Below are positions 1-11,283 of a stretch of 64,000 bases of DNA, piece after piece. Origin of the DNA: Ursus arctos (Eukaryota > Chordata > Mammalia > Carnivora > Ursidae); assembly GCF_023065955.2 (NCBI RefSeq), contig NW_026622874.1, positions 83,660,917-83,724,916 of the forward strand, written 5' to 3'. Each line of letters begins with the position of its first letter. Within the stretch, counting starts at the first letter, position 1. The translations under genes were made by a program, and so were the position numbers. The notes under the pieces were generated by a model, which saw nothing but the letters and a program-made list of their open reading frames with translations, ran no database searches and was not told where the DNA came from.

Positions 1-326
1 CTCTGTGCTGAGTGCAGAGCCTGACTCGGGGCTTGATCTTACAGCCCCAAGATCATGACCTGAGCCGAAATCAAGAGTCAGAAGCTTAGGGGCGTCTGGG
101 TGGCACGGCGGTTAAGCGTCTGCCTTCGGCTCAGGGCGTGATCCCGGCGCTATGGGATCAAGCCCCACATCGGGCTCCTCCACTATGAGCCTGCTTCTTC
201 CTCTCCCACTCCGCCTGCTTGTGTTCCCTCTCTCGCTGGCTGTCTCTATCCTGTCGAATAAATAAAATCTTTAAAAAAAAAAAGAAAGAGTCAGAAGCTT
301 AACCAACTGAGGCACCCAGGCGCCCC
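1..326 (-). mobile_element. Older Can-SINE, split by a younger SINE
   Basis: An antisense Can-SINE is seen in two parts. Bases 1-88 carry 'gatcatgacctgagccgaaa' and 302-326 carry 'ctgaggcacccaggcgcccc'. The 197-bp SINE between them is flanked by a 16-bp duplication of this element. The 3' part of the element lies outside the window. Confidence 0.92.
89..285 (+). mobile_element. Young Can-SINE (SINEC1-like) nested in an older SINE
   Basis: This is a full tRNA-derived head ('ggcacggcggttaagcgtctg'), body and A-rich tail after 'aataaaatcttt'. The perfect 16-bp TSD aagagtcagaagctta occurs at 73-88 and 286-301. Confidence 0.95.
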
Positions 327-629
327 AAAACAATGTACAGACCTTAATAAAAACTTTATTGCTGAGAAACGCTAACCATTATCTGAGCTTTCAGATCACA
401 AGATCACCATGATACAGTAACGAAAAACTTTGAAATGTTGTGAGAATTGCCAAAATGTGACACAGACACAAAGTGAGCAAATGCTGTTGGCAAAGTGATA
501 CACTTGCTCGATGCAGGGTTGCCACAAACCTTCAGTTTGTGAAAACAAACCAAAAAACCCTCCCCAAACTGAAGTATCTGGGAAGCGTAATAAAGCGAAG
601 AGCAATAACATGAGGGATGCCCGTATTGT
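327..629 (-). mobile_element. Tigger1-type DNA transposon, internally deleted
   Basis: Read on the minus strand from 629, the sequence starts 'tacgggcatccctcatg' (Tigger1-like terminal repeat) and continues through the segment encoding GLWQPCIEQVYHFANSICSL. At about 395-402 it jumps to the Tigger1 region around the end of the transposase ORF ('ctcagataatggttagcg', then the AATAAAG-type segment). The middle of the element is missing. Its outer left part is hidden by the SINE at 1-326. Confidence 0.7.
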
Positions 630-755
630 CAGGTGTTTATTGGCACTGTCTCCCGGGTGCCAGGCTCCGTATGGACTTGTATTTATCCTCATTTAACCTT
701 AATAGCGTTTAGGTGATTCCGCCCATTTTACAGATGAGGACACTGTGCAGAGAAT
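630..755 (+). repeat. MIR
   Basis: Sense MIR features are 'gtttattggcactgtctccc', 'gtgccaggctc', 'tcatttaacctta' and 'cattttacagatgaggaca'. Confidence 0.7.
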
Positions 756-1019
756 CATGCTGAGGCAGACCCTGTTGGTGCTCGCGGCCTTCCATTTCAC
801 TGCCTAGAAGCACCTGCATCTGTTTGCCTGAGGGCTCGCTCTGGCCTTTGGCTCATTCCGTCCAGTGCATGCTAGGCTGAAGTGTAAGGGTTGGGGGATT
901 TAATGCTCCCCCTCCCCAACCCAGGAACCCCCCAAAACCAGTAAGAGATGGGAGTTGGCTTGGAAATGCATCCTTGGCTCCCTTCCCCTCCCTGTCTTGC
1001 TTCTCAGCTCCCTACTGGT

Positions 1020-1285
1020 GTCGCCTGGACTCACCTCTCAAACAGACTGCTTCTACTTCAGCCAGTTTAGGATCTGCTTCTGGAATATTCCAAACAATTG
1101 CCCAAGATCCTAACTAAATTTAGTAGCCTTTTGTGTCTTCATCCTCCTTGTGGCCTTGGACACTATTGATGGCTGTCACATCTGAAAACTTCCCCTTTTT
1201 GGTTTCTGTGACACCTTGTGTGATTCTCTTTCTTCTGGTGGCGACTTTTCTTTCTCGTTCACTGGCTCTTCTCCTTTCTTTGATC
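1020..1285 (+). repeat. L2-like LINE fragment
   Basis: Weak similarity to the L2 segment around 'ggtttctgtgacacc...ttctcctt' is visible. The boundaries are approximate. Confidence 0.4.
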
Positions 1286-2387
1286 ACCTGATTTTAGGTA
1301 CCTACAGCGTTGCAGTATTTCAGTTGTAAAGGATAGTTTTGCAACTTAAAAAATAAGTTATTTGGTCATGTAATTGGGAATCTTGGGGATACTGGCTTCA
1401 GGGATGATGTGATCCAGGTATTCAGGTGATGAGGAAACCAGTGGACTCTGTCCACATCACGATTCTGCTTTCCCATATATTGTTTCATTCTCAGGCATGT
1501 TCTTCCCTAATGAGGCAATGGCAAATGGTGGGTCTCAATTTATTTTCTATCAACTAAGCTGCATCAAGGGCATGGGAGTACCTCTTACCTGAGAGTCTCT
1601 GCAGAAGTTTTCGGTATCATTTTCATTGACCTCATGGTTAACAACAGAGACATCAGGCAGAGGAGCCAGGTGGGAGGAGGCCAGGGTTGGAGCATGCTGA
1701 GTTTCAGGTCTGAGTGGCGCCACCAAATGGAAATGCCTAACTTAAGAGAGTGGGGAAAGCCGAAGGCTCTACCTCTGAAGTCAGGACTGGAGATAGGAGT
1801 TCAGAGCCACAGAGACAGAGGAGAGCAGAATGCCAGGCCCGGAGACTTGGTAGATGGACATCCGTTCTTTTTGCCTGGCCAGCATCCTTTCGGTCATAAA
1901 ACAGCACTTGGGTTTTCTTTGGGAAGCCCCTGATCCCACTCCTGGTCCTTGTGGTTCAGGCAGAGCTAACTCTAATCTTGGCTCTCAGGGTGATTATGTA
2001 GCCCAGCCTGGCCAGTGAGGATACTGCATCCCCCTGGCCACTGGGATTGGTTTAGGGATGTATACATCTCTGGATTTTTGCATGTGCTTTTCCTGTTCTG
2101 AAGCCCCCTCTGGCATATACTCTTTGATTGGTGAACTGCCCACCATTTGGACCTTAGCTTCTGAGGGACTTCTGGCCTGTTGACCCTTCTCTGCCAAGTC
2201 TGGCTTAGATTCCCTTGCTTGTGCTCTCCTGGGCTTTAGCTCCTCTACCACTGTGCTTCTGACTCAGACTCTAATTCAGACAATTCCATTGTCTGTCTTT
2301 CGCATCAGGGCAGGGCCATGTCTGTCTTGTCCACCATTATACCCTCAGCAGTCCAGACGTAGTCTTACAAGTCCGCACTAGTGTCTG
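1286..2387. other. Mostly unassigned intron sequence
   Basis: There is no convincing gene. A short L2-like tail ('gggcagggccatgtctgtctt') occurs near 2305-2350. The 99- and 85-residue open frames here have no recognisable domain. Confidence 0.5.
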
Positions 2388-2875
2388 ACAAACCAGGGCT
2401 GGAATCCAGTCTGTACCCCTTCTGTGCTGTAAGAACATGGGTGTGTTCCCCAAACTCTCCATGGCTCCATTTTCTCATCTCTAAAATGTATACAATGGGG
2501 GCGCCTGGGTGGCTCAGTTGGTTAAACCTCTGACTCTTGATTTTGGTTCAGGTCATGATCTCAGGGTCATGAGATCGAGCCCTGCGTTGGGCTCCATGTT
2601 GGTTGTGGATCCTGCTTAAGATTCTCTCTCTCCCTCTTCCTCTGCCTCTCCCACAGCGTGCATGCTCTCTCTCTCTCTCTCTCAAAATAAAATAAAATAA
2701 AATAAAATAAAATAAAATAAAATAAAATAAAATAAAATAAAATAAAACAGAGAGAATGATGATCCCTCCCTCACTGAATCTCCATGAGGCGTATGCGTTG
2801 ATCTGACAGAAGAAATGCTCAGCCTGGTGCCTGACACATGGTAAGCATCGAATCAGGGCCAACTATGATTATTTC
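2388..2875 (-). repeat. MIR interrupted by a Can-SINE
   Basis: Antisense MIR features before the SINE are 'gctggaatccagtctg' and 'ttctcatctctaaaatg'. They resume after it with 'aatgatgatccctccctcac' and 'gtgcctgacacatggtaagc'. The two parts are in consensus order. Confidence 0.75.
2497..2748 (+). mobile_element. Can-SINE with (AAAAT)n tail
   Basis: The sense head is 'gggggcgcctgggtggctca', followed by a CT-rich stretch at 2665-2683 and a pure pentanucleotide A-rich tail of about 13 units at 2684-2748. It interrupts the MIR at 2388-2875. Confidence 0.95.
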
Positions 2876-4070
2876 TACTTACTGTGAATGTTGTTGTACC
2901 CTGTGCAACGTCCAGCACATATAAACTCTCAACAAGTGAGAGCTCTTAATATTAGCCTAGAACAGAACCAGAAGCATGATGGGGTTCATTGAGTGGTTGA
3001 AACGTTCGTTTTGAAAATTTGAAGAAAAAACCCGAAAGAGCCCTTGATGCTTCTTCCCTTGTGGCACTTCAGTGAGGCGTAGCAAGCTCATTATTTCCCT
3101 CAAGGTGGGGAGGGCAGTTCCTGTTGGGTGCTGGAGGCCATCCGCCTCATGGAGGGAGGTGGTCTTCTCTGATGTCCCTGGGGGGCCCAGGTAGAGGGAG
3201 TGTTTGCCAGCACTTGTTTGCCTCTTTGATCTAAGGAGGGTGGCTTGGCCTCTCCTGGGGAAGAGCCTCATTAAGGTTAGTGAGGGGTGTGTTTCCGGAG
3301 TTCCAAGGGCTGCCTAGGGCTGCCACAAAAGGCGTTCGGTTTCCTCATTTTGTCTCAGGCAGATGTTGGTGATGTCTACATGATGTCCCTCCTTCTTGCT
3401 AGCTATGAGAGTGGGTCCTCCTCGGGCGTCACTCATCAGGTGCTGCTGACCGTCATCGTCACCGTAAACCAGAGCAGCACCTTCCCTTTGGTTTGTCACG
3501 CACCTGCTAGTGACAGCGTGCTCGCGCTTTGTGTACTTTGGGGCCACTCTGAAGATTAAAGGAGTTACCGGGCATCTGTAGCCGTACGGCGAGATATGGT
3601 AGCCCCAGGTCACCTGCGGCTGCTCCAACCTCAGCCTTCATCAAAGTTAAATCAGATGAGCGAATTCAGTTTCTCAGTCACACCAGCCACCGTTCAGGTA
3701 GACAGTGCGGTTATAGAACATCTCCGTCGTTGCCCCTGGTCCTCCTGGACAGTGCTGCTCTAGGCTCGGAGTCGGTGCACCATGGCTCATGGCTCCGCGG
3801 ACTGGATTTGTAAACAAGATTGTATGGGAACATGGCCGTGCCTGTTGGTTTGCATGTTATCTGGGGCTGCTTCTGTGCTACAAGGACAGAGCGTTGTAGT
3901 TTCGACAGCAACCGTGTAGTCTTGTGGAGGCGAAAATAATTACTCTTTTATCCTTGAAGAAGTTTGCTGACCTCTGGTTTAGAACATTGCCTAGCACTTG
4001 ACAAGTGTTTATGCAAACGATTGCTGTTTTTTATTTATATAAAATCACATAATTTCTCAAAATAACCTTT
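2876..4070. other. Unassigned intron sequence
   Basis: I see no confident repeat or gene. Several overlapping frames of about 100 residues occur on both strands, which is typical of chance in GC-moderate DNA. A weak MIR-like stretch ('cctagcacttgacaagtgt') lies near 3990. Confidence 0.4.
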
Positions 4071-4258
4071 TGAAGTAGGTCTTGTTCTCTCCATCCCAGA
4101 TGAGAAAACTGGGACTGGAGTTCTGTTCTGCAGCCTACAAGACCTCATCAGTCTTGTTCATCACTTACCCTGATACCCGGGGCAGCGCCTGGTACCTAAC
4201 AGATGTTCAGTACCCATGTGGTGTGCAGGGAATGAATAAATAAATGAATGAATGGCTT
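4071..4258 (+). repeat. MIR/L2 fragments
   Basis: 'aaataaccttttgaagtagg' and 'cagatgagaaaactgggac' are MIR-like. From about 4150 an L2 3' end follows ('cagcgcctggtacctaacag'), closing with the L2-type 'gaatgaataaataaatgaat' tail. Confidence 0.6.
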
Positions 4259-5007
4259 CCCGAACAAATAGAAAAATCTGATCGGCTCCATTGGACCAAT
4301 GAGGAGACAGAGATGCATTAGAGGGGCGTTGCCTCATCAGAAGGTGGCGTAGTGGATGCGAGTGTGGAGCCGGGACTCCGGCTGAAGTCATCTGTGTGTT
4401 GTCTGAACCTTCTGCTCCACCACTCCGCCCCCTCTGGAACCTGCCAAAACGCAGAGCGGGTGCCTCCCCTCTGCCTGCTGCAGCCAGACATTTGTTCAGC
4501 GTGGGCTTGTCCTCTTCTCCAGCTGCTAACTCCAGCTGCGGTGCGGTGCTCTTGGACGTGAAGCTCCCTTTCTGATGCTAGGGCTCCACAAAGCCCTGTT
4601 GTGGAGGCACTGGGTCCAAGTAGGTCGGCCAAGTTTGAATGCTCTCTCTTTCGGCCCCTGCAGCCCAGGCGTCCGCATTGACGCCATCGGTGTTTTGACA
4701 TATCTGTTACAAGGCACACTAAGGGGACCATGGGGTATCGTTCGCCATGAAGCCAGAGGCTGAGGGAAACTTACTTTTTGAAGCACCTTCTCAGATGCCT
4801 TCTTCTTGAGTGCCTGCTCGACATGGCTTCCCACGGAAGGAAGCTGAAGATGCACGAAATGAACCCGGTCCGTCACTGCTTCCGGCCACCAAGTCACAGA
4901 ATTCCATCCCTTGTGCTGGGAGTGGTTCCTTTAGGGCTCTGAAGACTAGAGCCGTAGGGTCTTCCTTATCTGGCTTCATCGTCTAGTATTTATTTTGCAT
5001 GTGCTGT
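4259..5007. other. Unassigned intron sequence
   Basis: This GC-rich stretch is free of obvious repeats. Frames of 123 and 137 residues on the minus strand have low-complexity composition and no motif. Confidence 0.4.
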
Positions 5008-5205
5008 GGGGCTGGACTGCCTGGGTTTGAATCCTGCCTTCCCCACCTGCTGCTGCGGAATCTTGGATAAGTTAACCTCCTCTTCCCGAGCCTCACCTTC
5101 CTCTTCTGCACAGAAAGGACGGTAATGGGACCTACCACATGGCTGTTGGGAGGATTAAAGGAACCAGTACATGTAAAACATTTAGAACAATGCTCGGCTC
5201 ATAGT
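5008..5205 (-). repeat. MIR, nearly full length
   Basis: Antisense MIR is read from 'gactgcctgggtttgaatcc' through 'ggaggattaaaggaacc' to 'gaacaatgctcggctcatag'. Confidence 0.85.
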
Positions 5206-5221
5206 TCCCTCTCCAGAAAGG

Positions 5222-5258
5222 ATGATGATAATGGTGATGGTGATGGTGGTGATGATTC
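5222..5258 (+). repeat. (GATGGT)n-like simple repeat
   Basis: An imperfect run of gatgat/ggtgat units is visible. Confidence 0.8.
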
Positions 5259-5444
5259 CCTATTCTAATCTTTCATTTCCGAGGAGGAGGGGCTGTGTCT
5301 TGCCTGCCTTTAAATCTCTCACTAAAAGTTGGGGGTCCCAATCTTGACCATCGGCAGGGGCCTGGAAAGGAGCTTGACGAGGGAGTGAAGCCGGGTAGGG
5401 ATTCTGTGAAATGGAGAATACAAGTTTGTCTCAAAGGGGGAGCT

Positions 5445-5575
5445 GTTCCTCATTCACTCAGTGTGCTCACTGAGCATCTTGCATGTGCCAAGCACTGTTC
5501 TGGACATGGGGATATGGCGGTGAATGAACCAGACAAAATTGCCCACCCTCTTGGACTTTACATTTTAGTGGACTC
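5445..5575 (-). repeat. L2 3' region
   Basis: Antisense L2 reads 'tgtgccaagcactgttctgg', then 'ggcggtgaatgaaccagac' and 'ctttacattttagtgg'. Confidence 0.65.
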
Positions 5576-6534
5576 GCATCCAACTGCTCTGTCACCGTGG
5601 GAGAATATGGCCCATTGTTGCTCCAACTCCAATTTTTGGAAAGGAAAGCTAGCAACTTGGATTTTTTAAAAATCATAAACTCTCCTACTGTGCGTATTGA
5701 CAATGGTTTCAGTGCAGGGGGATCCAGGAGCCCGAGGGCCCCCGGTTTGCAGCCCCTGCTGTGAGACACTCCTCCAGTGGCTGTGAGGCGAGAGGTGCCT
5801 CTGTTCTGCACAGTGGCAGCTGGTCTGACCTCTTTCAAGGTCATTGGCGCAGAGTGCCTCTTTCCTCTCCTGCATGGAGATTCTTGTGGCTTTTTCTGCC
5901 CACAGTGCAGATGACGCTGCTACGCTGCATATTGTGGGCAGCCTGTCCGAATATTCCTTCTCTCATCCTTCCCTTGGACAGCAGCTGTGGCTGGGTTCCT
6001 AGCCCCCAAAGAGCAGATGACAAGGGGATAGAAACAGCCTCCTTGTTATCACCTGCGGGGGGGTTGATTGGGGCATAGGGTGGTGGTGGCGACGTGGAGA
6101 AAATGCAGTGGGTCGGCAAAGCAGCCTTTGAAGGCAGAGAATTAATTATCATTGTTGCCTGACTCTTTTAGAAGTGGGGAATCGATCTAAAAGCCTGTGT
6201 GGGAAGGACTGGGAATAGGACTGAGGTGCACAGAACTTTAGGAGGCAGTCAGGAGCAATCTCTAGCAGCAGGAGGTTTCTGGAGAGTGAGTGGCATGATT
6301 CCCGGGAAAATGTAAGAAATAGTCACGGAGCTGCTTTTTGTTTGGTGTTGTGCACAGTGGTTAAAGTGTTAGCCTTTCCAAACGGTTACCTGTAAGTGGG
6401 CTGTGTGCTCTTTGGTTTGCCTCAATCCCCACCACTCCCTGTTGTACTTTACCTACTTGCTTGACCCCTTGATGCTACTGGCCTTGGTTTCAGAGGACTT
6501 AGGACTGGGGCCCCCTGTTTTGAGGAAGGCTGCA

Positions 6535-7160
6535 TGACAGAGTGCTTGAGCCAGTGAGCTTCAGGCTCAAACCCTCATGTTGGATCTGGCTTTACCTAGT
6601 GGCGTGACTCTGGACACGTTGCTCCATCTCTGTAATTATACCTGTCAGGATCCCAGCAGGAAGCAGAAATCACTTGGCTTTAATGAAGAAAGCTTAATGA
6701 TGGGATTGTTTAACAATCTCAGGAGGAAGAAGCAAGTGGAGGAAATAGTGTGGGGCCTTATGGAGCTAAGGATTAAGGGACCACCCATAGGATGGTGGTC
6801 CTGGAGGGATGCAACTGCTTCCCAAAGGCAGCATCAAGGCCAAGAGCAAAGGGAAGAAATATCCCAGCCTCTCTCCTCCTCTCCAGTCACCTATTGGTCC
6901 TACCCATTGGCTGAGCCCAGTTGGAAAATGGGTTAATTCTGCAGGGGTCAGCCTCCCTGGGCTCAGATCACAGCAGAGTCTGGTGAAGAATGGATCTGGG
7001 AGGGAAGACAAGGGGAAAGCAGCACACCAAACCTCAGTTTCCTTATCTTGAACGTGGAGGACAATATGGCAGCCTAGCTCAAAAGGTATATTGGGAGAGT
7101 GAAAGTACTCACTCAGGGACATGCCTGGTAAATAGAAGTGCTCAGTAAATGCGAGGCTCA
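6535..7160 (-). repeat. MIR split by an unassigned insertion
   Basis: Antisense MIR is read at about 6535-6640 ('ttcaggctcaaaccctcatg'). It resumes at about 7036-7160 with 'cctcagtttccttatcttg' and 'agaagtgctcagtaaatg'. About 395 bp of other sequence lies between the halves. Confidence 0.6.
6641..7035. repeat. Unassigned ancient interspersed repeat inside MIR
   Basis: The position between two MIR halves implies an insertion. The interior has 'cctattggtcctacccattg' and 'ctgcaggggtcagcctccct'. I cannot name the family; an old LTR is possible. Confidence 0.4.
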
Positions 7161-7284
7161 GTGTGGGTCTCAAGCTGTTCCTAGGGAATAAGGGTCCAGA
7201 GGAAAGAGTTCTTCCCCGCCTTTCCCTGCAGCAGTGACCTGGAATGAGTGCTTCTTTTGGGGGGGAGGATGAGGTGGAGGGGTA

Positions 7285-7450
7285 GTGGGTAGGACCAAAG
7301 GCTCTGCAGTCTGATAGCCTGCGTTCTAGCCTGTCACTTACTGAGAGGTTACTTAATTTCTCATGCCTTACTTCCCTCATCTGTAGAATGGAACTGCTAG
7401 TAGTTCCTATGTCGAATTGTGGGGATTAAATAAGTTCATCTATGTATACT
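7285..7450 (-). repeat. MIR
   Basis: Antisense MIR features are 'ctgcagtctgatagcctgcg', 'cctcatctgtagaatggaac' and 'ggggattaaataagttcatc'. Confidence 0.75.
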
Positions 7451-7486
7451 AGATAGTATATCAATATTGTTATTTTTGTTGCTATC

Positions 7487-7590
7487 TTTCTCCTCTTCCT
7501 CCTCCTCCTCCTCTTCTTCTCCTTCTTCTTCATTATCATCATCATATCGTCATCATCATCATCATCGTCGTCATCATCATCATCATCATT
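7487..7590 (+). repeat. Compound (TCC/TTC)n-(ATC)n microsatellite
   Basis: Pyrimidine triplets at 7487-7530 pass directly into an imperfect cat/cgt triplet array up to about 7590. Confidence 0.95.
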
Positions 7591-7599
7591 TATTAGCAC

Positions 7600-8457
7600 A
7601 CTGAGTTAACTCCAAGCAAAACTGACGTGTTGTCAATAGAAAATTTGCCATTGGATGGAGTCTGTCCCACCCATCCTCTCTGGAGCTTCATTGATCATAC
7701 CATTATCTTCTAGTCCTCCCACAGATATGATATTTCAGGGAGTGATTGATAGGTGTGTGAGTGTGTACGTGGGGAAGGGTGGGCTTGTGCCTGACTCTGG
7801 GGACACAGTGCTTTGTTATGCAGAATAGCTTGCCTGTCATCCCACTACGGTCCCCTTCCTTGAAAAGTTCCAGGCTATTTTTGAAGCCCTCACGGCTCAC
7901 ATGTTCCTTTCTGCTTCATGTCAATGCCAGTAGAGAAAAATTGGAACCTTTTGGCAGAGTATAAAGCAAAAGAGATTTCAAAGTGCATGGAGGATGAGTG
8001 TAGCTCAAATGACAGGGTATTAAGACGTGACAAGAATGCGGAGTTTCGAGACTGCAGGCAGCTTGTGTATTTGTATTTAGACCTTGTCGGATTTCTTGGG
8101 AAATCAGCAGAGGTGCCAAAGGTTAATGTCATCTCTAAGAAGGCACCAAGTGGTAGAAACACCTCTTGGCCCTCACGAGTATACATTCTGGGAGATCAGC
8201 AAAGGATGCTGGGAGTGAAGAGGGTAGCTGCCCCAAGTCCTGGGCTCTGGGGCACAGGGTTCTGCAGAGAGAAGCACCTGACAATGGAGGGAAGCACATT
8301 AGTGCTGGGGGCCTGGGAGCTTTGCAGCTTTGCTGCTGATGGGAAACCATACCCTGGAGCCAAACTGCCTGTGTGCGAAAACGTGGGTCTAAAAAGTAAA
8401 GGTGCCAAACCCATACCTTTTGTACATTTATTGCCCCCTCCTCTCCTTCCCTCAAGT
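7600..8457. other. Unassigned intron sequence with a 188-residue open frame
   Basis: The plus-strand frame at 7918-8484 is long for this window but shows no domain, no splice context in PRKCB and runs into a MIR. I see no repeat across most of it. Confidence 0.4.
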
Positions 8458-8620
8458 GCAGAATATGACTTTGGAGACAGGTAGACCTGAGGTCTGGTCC
8501 CTCTTTCTGCCTCTTACTGGCTCTTTACTCTTCAGTGAGTGGCTTTAAGATTCGGGGAATCTCTCTGAGCCTCCATTTCCTTATTTGAAAGGATTGTTGC
8601 AGCCCTCACACGGTTAGAGA
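8458..8620 (-). repeat. MIR
   Basis: Antisense MIR features are 'gactttggagacaggtagac' and 'tctctgagcctccatttcc'. Confidence 0.7.
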
Positions 8621-8669
8621 CCACGGTGGCCCGGGCCCCCTGGGACTCAAAAACATGTTTGTCGAACTG

Positions 8670-8790
8670 CTCTATTGTGTTAAATTCTCCCAGTGGTCCT
8701 GAGGGGGAGGATAAAAAGACCTTCTTTTCACGAAGAAGGAAACTGAGGCACAGGGTGGCTTGTCCACAGCGCAGCGGGGGTAAGTAGTGG
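8670..8790 (+). repeat. MIR fragment
   Basis: Sense MIR is seen in 'gaaactgaggcacagggtgg' and the following 'taagtagtggagcct'. Confidence 0.65.
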
Positions 8791-8799
8791 AGCCTTTGG

Positions 8800-8995
8800 G
8801 AGGCAGTACGGAGTAGTGATTAGGGCTTAACCAGCCTCTGGAGCCCTGAGAGCGAGTCTCAGTTTTTCTCAGGGGATAAAATAGGGGATAATAACAGTCT
8901 TGCTTTCTCTGGTTCTTTTGAGGGTTACTTGAGATAGCTCAGTAAACACAGCGTGTGTTTGGGATACAGTAAGCACTCAATAAAGTATCCGTGCT
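8800..8995 (-). repeat. MIR
   Basis: Antisense MIR features are 'aaaataggggataataacag' and 'agtaagcactcaataaag'. Confidence 0.75.
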
Positions 8996-9675
8996 ATGGT
9001 TCTTAGCAGGAGTAGTGGTAGTAGAGGTAGTTACTAGAACTGTGGTGGTGATGGTGATAGTGTGGTTCCGTCCCCCGGAACCCGACTCCTGTTGGTTTGT
9101 GAGTGTTGACATCTCAGAGAATTGTGAATCTGATCTTCGTTCTTTTTCTCTGCTCCTCTGAGGACGGACAGTGTCTAGTTATTCTCTGATGCTTTTTCTA
9201 GGACCACTATCCTCTGCCCTTCTCTACCAGGTCCTGGGTCCTAGGAGGTAGACTTCTGTGACTTGCATCTCCTGGGCTCCTTTGATGGCTGACTTTTGTG
9301 TCAGTGAAGCCAGTGGGAGGGGGCAAGTGGAGCCTGGAGTGGGGGAGGAAAGAGAGCTTGAGGTATTGTCCCCCTCCACGCCCTCCCTCCATTTCTGGCC
9401 TCCCTCCACCATGACAGGTCCTGGCAGGGGGCCCCTATTCTTTGGTTCCAGCTCTCACTGGGCTCTTGTTACACCGTTTCATTAGATTATAGCCGTAGGT
9501 GTGGTGACAGTTTTCTACAGTTGTTAGTGTCTTTAATTGAACATCTAGGGTGAATTCCATTTCCTGCTGAGACCCCCAACAGACAGATAAATCTATAAAA
9601 AAAAAAAAAAAAGCAACGTATTGGATTGTTTCCATTCTAAAAAATAAAGCAGTATACAGTTTCAGAAAAAAAAAA

Positions 9676-10265
9676 AAAGTGGCAGTCTTACAAAGTTAAA
9701 CAGAGTTCCTGTATGACACAGCGGCTCCGTTCTGAGGTATTTACCAAGATAAATTATGCATCCACCCGAAGACATATAAATGAAAGTTTGCAGCAGTTTT
9801 ATTCATAATAGTCAGAAACTGGGGGCAAAAAAAAAAAAAATCCCCAAACATTGATTAACAGATGAACAGATAAAGAAACGTTGGAGGAAATGTATCATGA
9901 GATACTACTTAGCAGTAAAAATGAACTAATTACTAACACTGACAACTCCATTATTAATCATTAATAATCAAAACGTTATTTGGAGTGAATGAAGGCAGAC
10001 ACAAAATAGTGTGTACTGTGTGATTTGTTCATCGGTAGTCAGAGAAAGCTGTTCAGTGGTTCCCGGGGGTGGGGAGTGGGGCTAGGGCATTAATTGGAAA
10101 AGGGCACAGGTGAGCTTCCGGGGTGGTGCGAACATTCTATATCCCCGATCATGGTGGTAGTTACGTGGGTGTAACTCACCTGTCAAAACTCATCAAACTG
10201 TACGTCTAGAATGGTATATTTTCTCTTGCATTAGATGATACTTCATGAAGTTGATTAAAATTTAT
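9676..10265 (+). mobile_element. L1M-type LINE 3' end
   Basis: Sense L1 ORF2 end and 3' UTR are seen: 'gcagcagttttattcataat', 'gagatactacttagcagtaa' and 'cagtggttcccgggggtggg'. It ends near 'gttgattaaaa'. It is diverged and has no open frame. Confidence 0.75.
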
Positions 10266-10734
10266 ATTTGCTTTATTATCTTAAAATATTAGGGAAATAC
10301 GGAATTATAAAAAGAAGAACAAAACGCACAAGTCCTTCTAACCAGAGAGCACTGTCATTGTCAACATTTCATGTGTTTCCTTCCAGGTTTTTTTTTTTCC
10401 TGCTTTTTCTGGGTGTAGATCTTCTACCCTGAGCTTGTCTTACTCAAATAAAACAGAAAGCAAGTTGAAAGTATCATGAGGACATTTTTGTCATGACTTT
10501 ACTGGGCCTCAGGGCACCTGGTATGATGGTGAGAAGGTCTTGTCCTGTATACCTGAATATATGGAGAGGAGATGAAAATGTTTAGTCTGGTGAAGGGGGC
10601 ATACTGGGGAAACAGGTGTGTTGGGGGGGTCATGGTCATTGGCTTCAAATCTCTACCAATCAATCAGTCAATTAAATATCATTGAGCTCCTATTATGTGC
10701 CAGTACTAGGGATATGGTAGTGAACAAAGGATGT

Positions 10735-10747
10735 TCTTTCTTCCTTC

Positions 10748-10798
<51 letters not shown>

Positions 10799-10979
10799 TT
10801 TAAAGATTTTGCTTATTTATTTGAGAGAGAGAGAGAGCACGAGAGGAGGGAGGGTCAGAAGGAGAAGCACGCTCTCTGCTGAGCAGGGAGCCCAACGTGG
10901 GGACTTAATCCCAGGAGTCTGGGATCATGACCTGAGCCGAAGGCAGACGCTTAGCTGACTGAGCCACCCAGGCTCCCCC
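10735..10979 (-). mobile_element. Can-SINE with expanded (TTTC)n tail
   Basis: Antisense SINE body 'gggatcatgacctgagccga' and head 'ctgagccacccaggctcccc' are clear. The A-rich tail appears on the + strand as a ttcc/tttc tetranucleotide run at 10737-10799. No clear TSD was found. Confidence 0.92.
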
Positions 10980-11069
10980 AAGCCCGTGGTTCTTCTGCTT
11001 GAATGGTGTTAACAGTCTAGGAAGGAAAAGTATTATCATTAGTAGTGCCAACAATAACAATAATTAGCA

Positions 11070-11283
11070 ATAGCTAATATTTATGATGAATCTGTGTACC
11101 AGTTACTGTGTTGAGTTACTGTGTTATTTTTTTCTGTGCAAGTTTTTAATATGTTGTTGAATTTCCTCTCCCAGCGACTTGGTAAATAGGTAGTCTTTTT
11201 ATCCCCTTTTTATTATTGAAAATCATAAGCAGTTGAGTCATATGGGATCTCACAGTAAGTAGATGAAGCCCAGACTGGCGGGT
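11070..11283 (+). repeat. MIR
   Basis: Sense MIR is read from 'caatagctaatatttatgat' to 'agtagatgaagcccagactg'. Confidence 0.6.

Noticed and set aside
2497..2570. tRNA-like heads of Can-SINEs considered as tRNA genes
   Set aside because: They are SINE promoters derived from tRNA, followed by SINE body and A tail, not functional tRNA genes.
6766..7380. Minus-strand open frame of 204 residues
   Set aside because: It overlaps a MIR half and an unassigned repeat, so it is not credible as a gene.
7918..8484. Plus-strand open frame of 188 residues
   Set aside because: There is no recognisable domain, no splice or promoter context, and the end enters a MIR. A check for conservation in dog would decide.
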